DNA of 6,815 nt, taken from contig CAKVBV010000090.1 in assembly GCA_934725535.1 (NCBI GenBank), positions 1 through 6,815 of the forward strand. The letters are read 5' to 3'. Below, piece by piece: positions 6,134 to 6,815 of the stretch (position 1 is its first letter; every line of letters starts with the position of its first letter). The DNA comes from an uncultured Bacteroidales bacterium (GTDB taxonomy: Bacteria; Bacteroidota; Bacteroidia; Bacteroidales; Paludibacteraceae). Under the pieces are notes generated by a model, which was given only the letters and a program-made list of their open reading frames with translations, had not been told where the DNA came from and did no database searches. The position numbers and the translations under genes were made by a program.

Positions 6134-6514
6134 TTATTTCTTGTTCTCGGAGGGCTTTTGTGCGTCTTGCTTGCCCATCTTGCAGGAACCGTTGAAGATA
6201 GCGTTGGGCTCTACCATCAGGGTCTGCGTGTTGATTTCGCCTTTGAGGTGGCTGGTGGCGCGCAGGGCGAGGGTGTACTTGACATCTATCTTGCCGTCGA
6301 GAGAGCCCATAATCTCCGCACTCTGGCACACCACAGTGCCTTTGATGAGCCCCTGCTCGCCGATGACGAGTTTGCCGGAGCATTGCACGTCGCCTTCGAT
6401 GGTGCCGTCCACACGTATATCACTGTCGGTCACGATAGTACCGATGATTTTGCTACCCGAAGTAAGGGCGTTGTACAGCGTGCCTGTACTTTGTTGCGTT
6501 GTTGCCATAATCAT
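6134..6514 (-). CDS. bactofilin (polymer-forming cytoskeletal protein)
   Basis: The 126-residue protein is a single bactofilin beta-helix domain (about residues 20-112) with short polar tails. Repeated short strands and turning glycines are visible: GSKIIGTIVTDSDIRVDGTIEGD, split as GSKIIGTI (20-27) and RVDGTIEGDV (34-43), then GKLVIGEQGLIKGTV (47-61), AEIMGSLDGKI (66-76), HLKGEINTQTLMV (89-101) and ending AIFNGSCKMG (105-114). Bactofilins polymerise without nucleotide and scaffold envelope or cell-wall enzymes at the membrane. The C-terminal tail is short, Lys-rich and disordered. An ATG at 6508 (MATTQQ) is an alternative start two codons in; neither has a Shine-Dalgarno. Two promoters lie upstream. 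It is the first gene of the run, followed after 125 bp by DUF1015. Identification is strong; its partner proteins are not visible here. Confidence 0.93.
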   Translation of the reverse strand: MIMATTQQSTGTLYNALTSGSKIIGTIVTDSDIRVDGTIEGDVQCSGKLVIGEQGLIKGTVVCQSAEIMGSLDGKIDVKYTLALRATSHLKGEINTQTLMVEPNAIFNGSCKMGKQDAQKPSENKK

Positions 6515-6595
6515 TCTCTGTTAGTCTGTATCTATCAATCTATCATTTGTGCTTTTGCGAGTTTCACCCAAGATTCAAAGCCCACAAACAGCCCG

Positions 6596-6626
6596 CAAAG
6601 GTACGAAAAATATGCGGATTATACAA
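6596..6626 (-). promoter_or_regulatory. proximal Bacteroidota-type promoter for bactofilin
   Basis: On the coding (-) strand the -7 box TACCTTTG (6603-6596) matches the consensus TAnnTTTG exactly. A -33 TTG (6626-6624) stands 20 bp before it, within the usual 19-21 bp. Transcription would begin near 6589, giving a leader of about 75 bases. Confidence 0.7.
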
Positions 6627-6702
6627 TATCACAAGAAAAAATATCCCCACATAAACACGAATCATACAAAATGCACTGTCCAATAACAAATGCAATTTTG
6701 TG

Positions 6703-6732
6703 CAAAGTTAGTGAAAATAATTGAAGAAGCAA
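6703..6732 (-). promoter_or_regulatory. distal Bacteroidota-type promoter upstream of bactofilin
   Basis: On the coding (-) strand the -7 box TAACTTTG (6710-6703) matches TAnnTTTG, with a -33 TTG (6732-6730) 19 bp before it. Transcription would start near 6696, about 180 bases before the bactofilin start and about 30 bases before a 33-codon reading frame. Confidence 0.6.
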
Positions 6733-6815
6733 TCTTTAGGGGTTGAAAAGTTTAATTTTTCTCGTGGTCTTCTGTTGAGTTTTTTCTGAATGTTCATAAT
6801 TTTCAAGTCAGAGAA

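Larger units (their letters stand above)
6515..6815. other. A+T-rich leader and intergenic region, no convincing large gene
   Basis: About 300 bp lie between the bactofilin start and the right edge. The region is A+T-rich and carries two - strand promoters (6596-6626 and 6703-6732). I see no long gene on either strand; a + strand frame crossing it comes from the antisense of bactofilin and lacks protein-like character. A 33-codon - strand frame (6665-6564) sits between the two promoters and is treated as a finding. Beyond 6733 nothing recognisable was found; this may be the edge of the next gene's control region. Confidence 0.6.

Noticed and set aside
6009..6383. N-terminal extension of the DUF1015 frame up to an ATG at 6383
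   Set aside because: The extra 125 residues overlap bactofilin out of frame, are Arg/Gln-rich and nonsensical, and the family begins at MKVKPFRGIRPP.
6104..6724. + strand open frame of 206 codons across bactofilin and its leader
   Set aside because: The first two thirds are antisense to bactofilin and the rest is low-complexity A+T-rich DNA containing the promoters.

Overview
The window looks like a chromosomal segment of a Bacteroidota bacterium, most likely of the order Bacteroidales (Prevotella/Bacteroides-like). This rests on three things. Two good copies of the Bacteroidota promoter (TTG, about 20 bp, TAnnTTTG) lie at the right end. The start codons lack a Shine-Dalgarno sequence. The proteins are of Bacteroidota type: a Wzi-family barrel with an extra N-terminal helical region, a signal-anchored OmpH/Skp protein, a DUF1015 protein and a short bactofilin. 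I cannot name the genus.

Layout. On the + strand at the left edge is the C-terminal half of a non-hydrolysing UDP-GlcNAc 2-epimerase (wecB, 1-539), cut by the window. All other genes are on the - strand and converge on it. Read in their own direction from the right they are: a roughly 300-bp A+T-rich leader with two stacked promoters; a bactofilin (6514-6134); a DUF1015 protein (6008-4764); a 206-bp intergenic region with an imperfect 78-bp palindrome, an 11-bp tandem repeat and a 22-bp-spaced direct repeat; an OmpH/Skp-like protein (4557-3964); a polytopic sugar-1-phosphate transferase (3942-2416); and a Wzi-family outer-membrane protein (2406-571). The last three are tightly packed (21-bp and 9-bp gaps) and very probably co-transcribed. 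DUF1015 is separated by 125 bp from bactofilin and 206 bp from the OmpH gene, so it may be read through or transcribed separately.

How the genes fit together. The sugar transferase would load the first sugar phosphate on a lipid carrier at the inner membrane. The OmpH-like protein would guard unfolded barrels in the periplasm. The Wzi barrel would attach or assemble polysaccharide at the outer membrane. The epimerase would supply ManNAc-type precursors. Together they suggest surface polysaccharide (capsule or O-antigen) work, with bactofilin as a possible cell-shape or envelope scaffold upstream. This is inference from families and order.

Most unusual points: the sugar transferase, whose catalytic half keeps its Asp-Glu dyad but lacks the usual membrane hairpin and carries a different C-terminal signature and middle domain; and the structured 4558-4763 intergenic region. 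I found no IS element, CRISPR array, tRNA or rRNA. Nothing here amounts by itself to a clearly new defence or mobile system.
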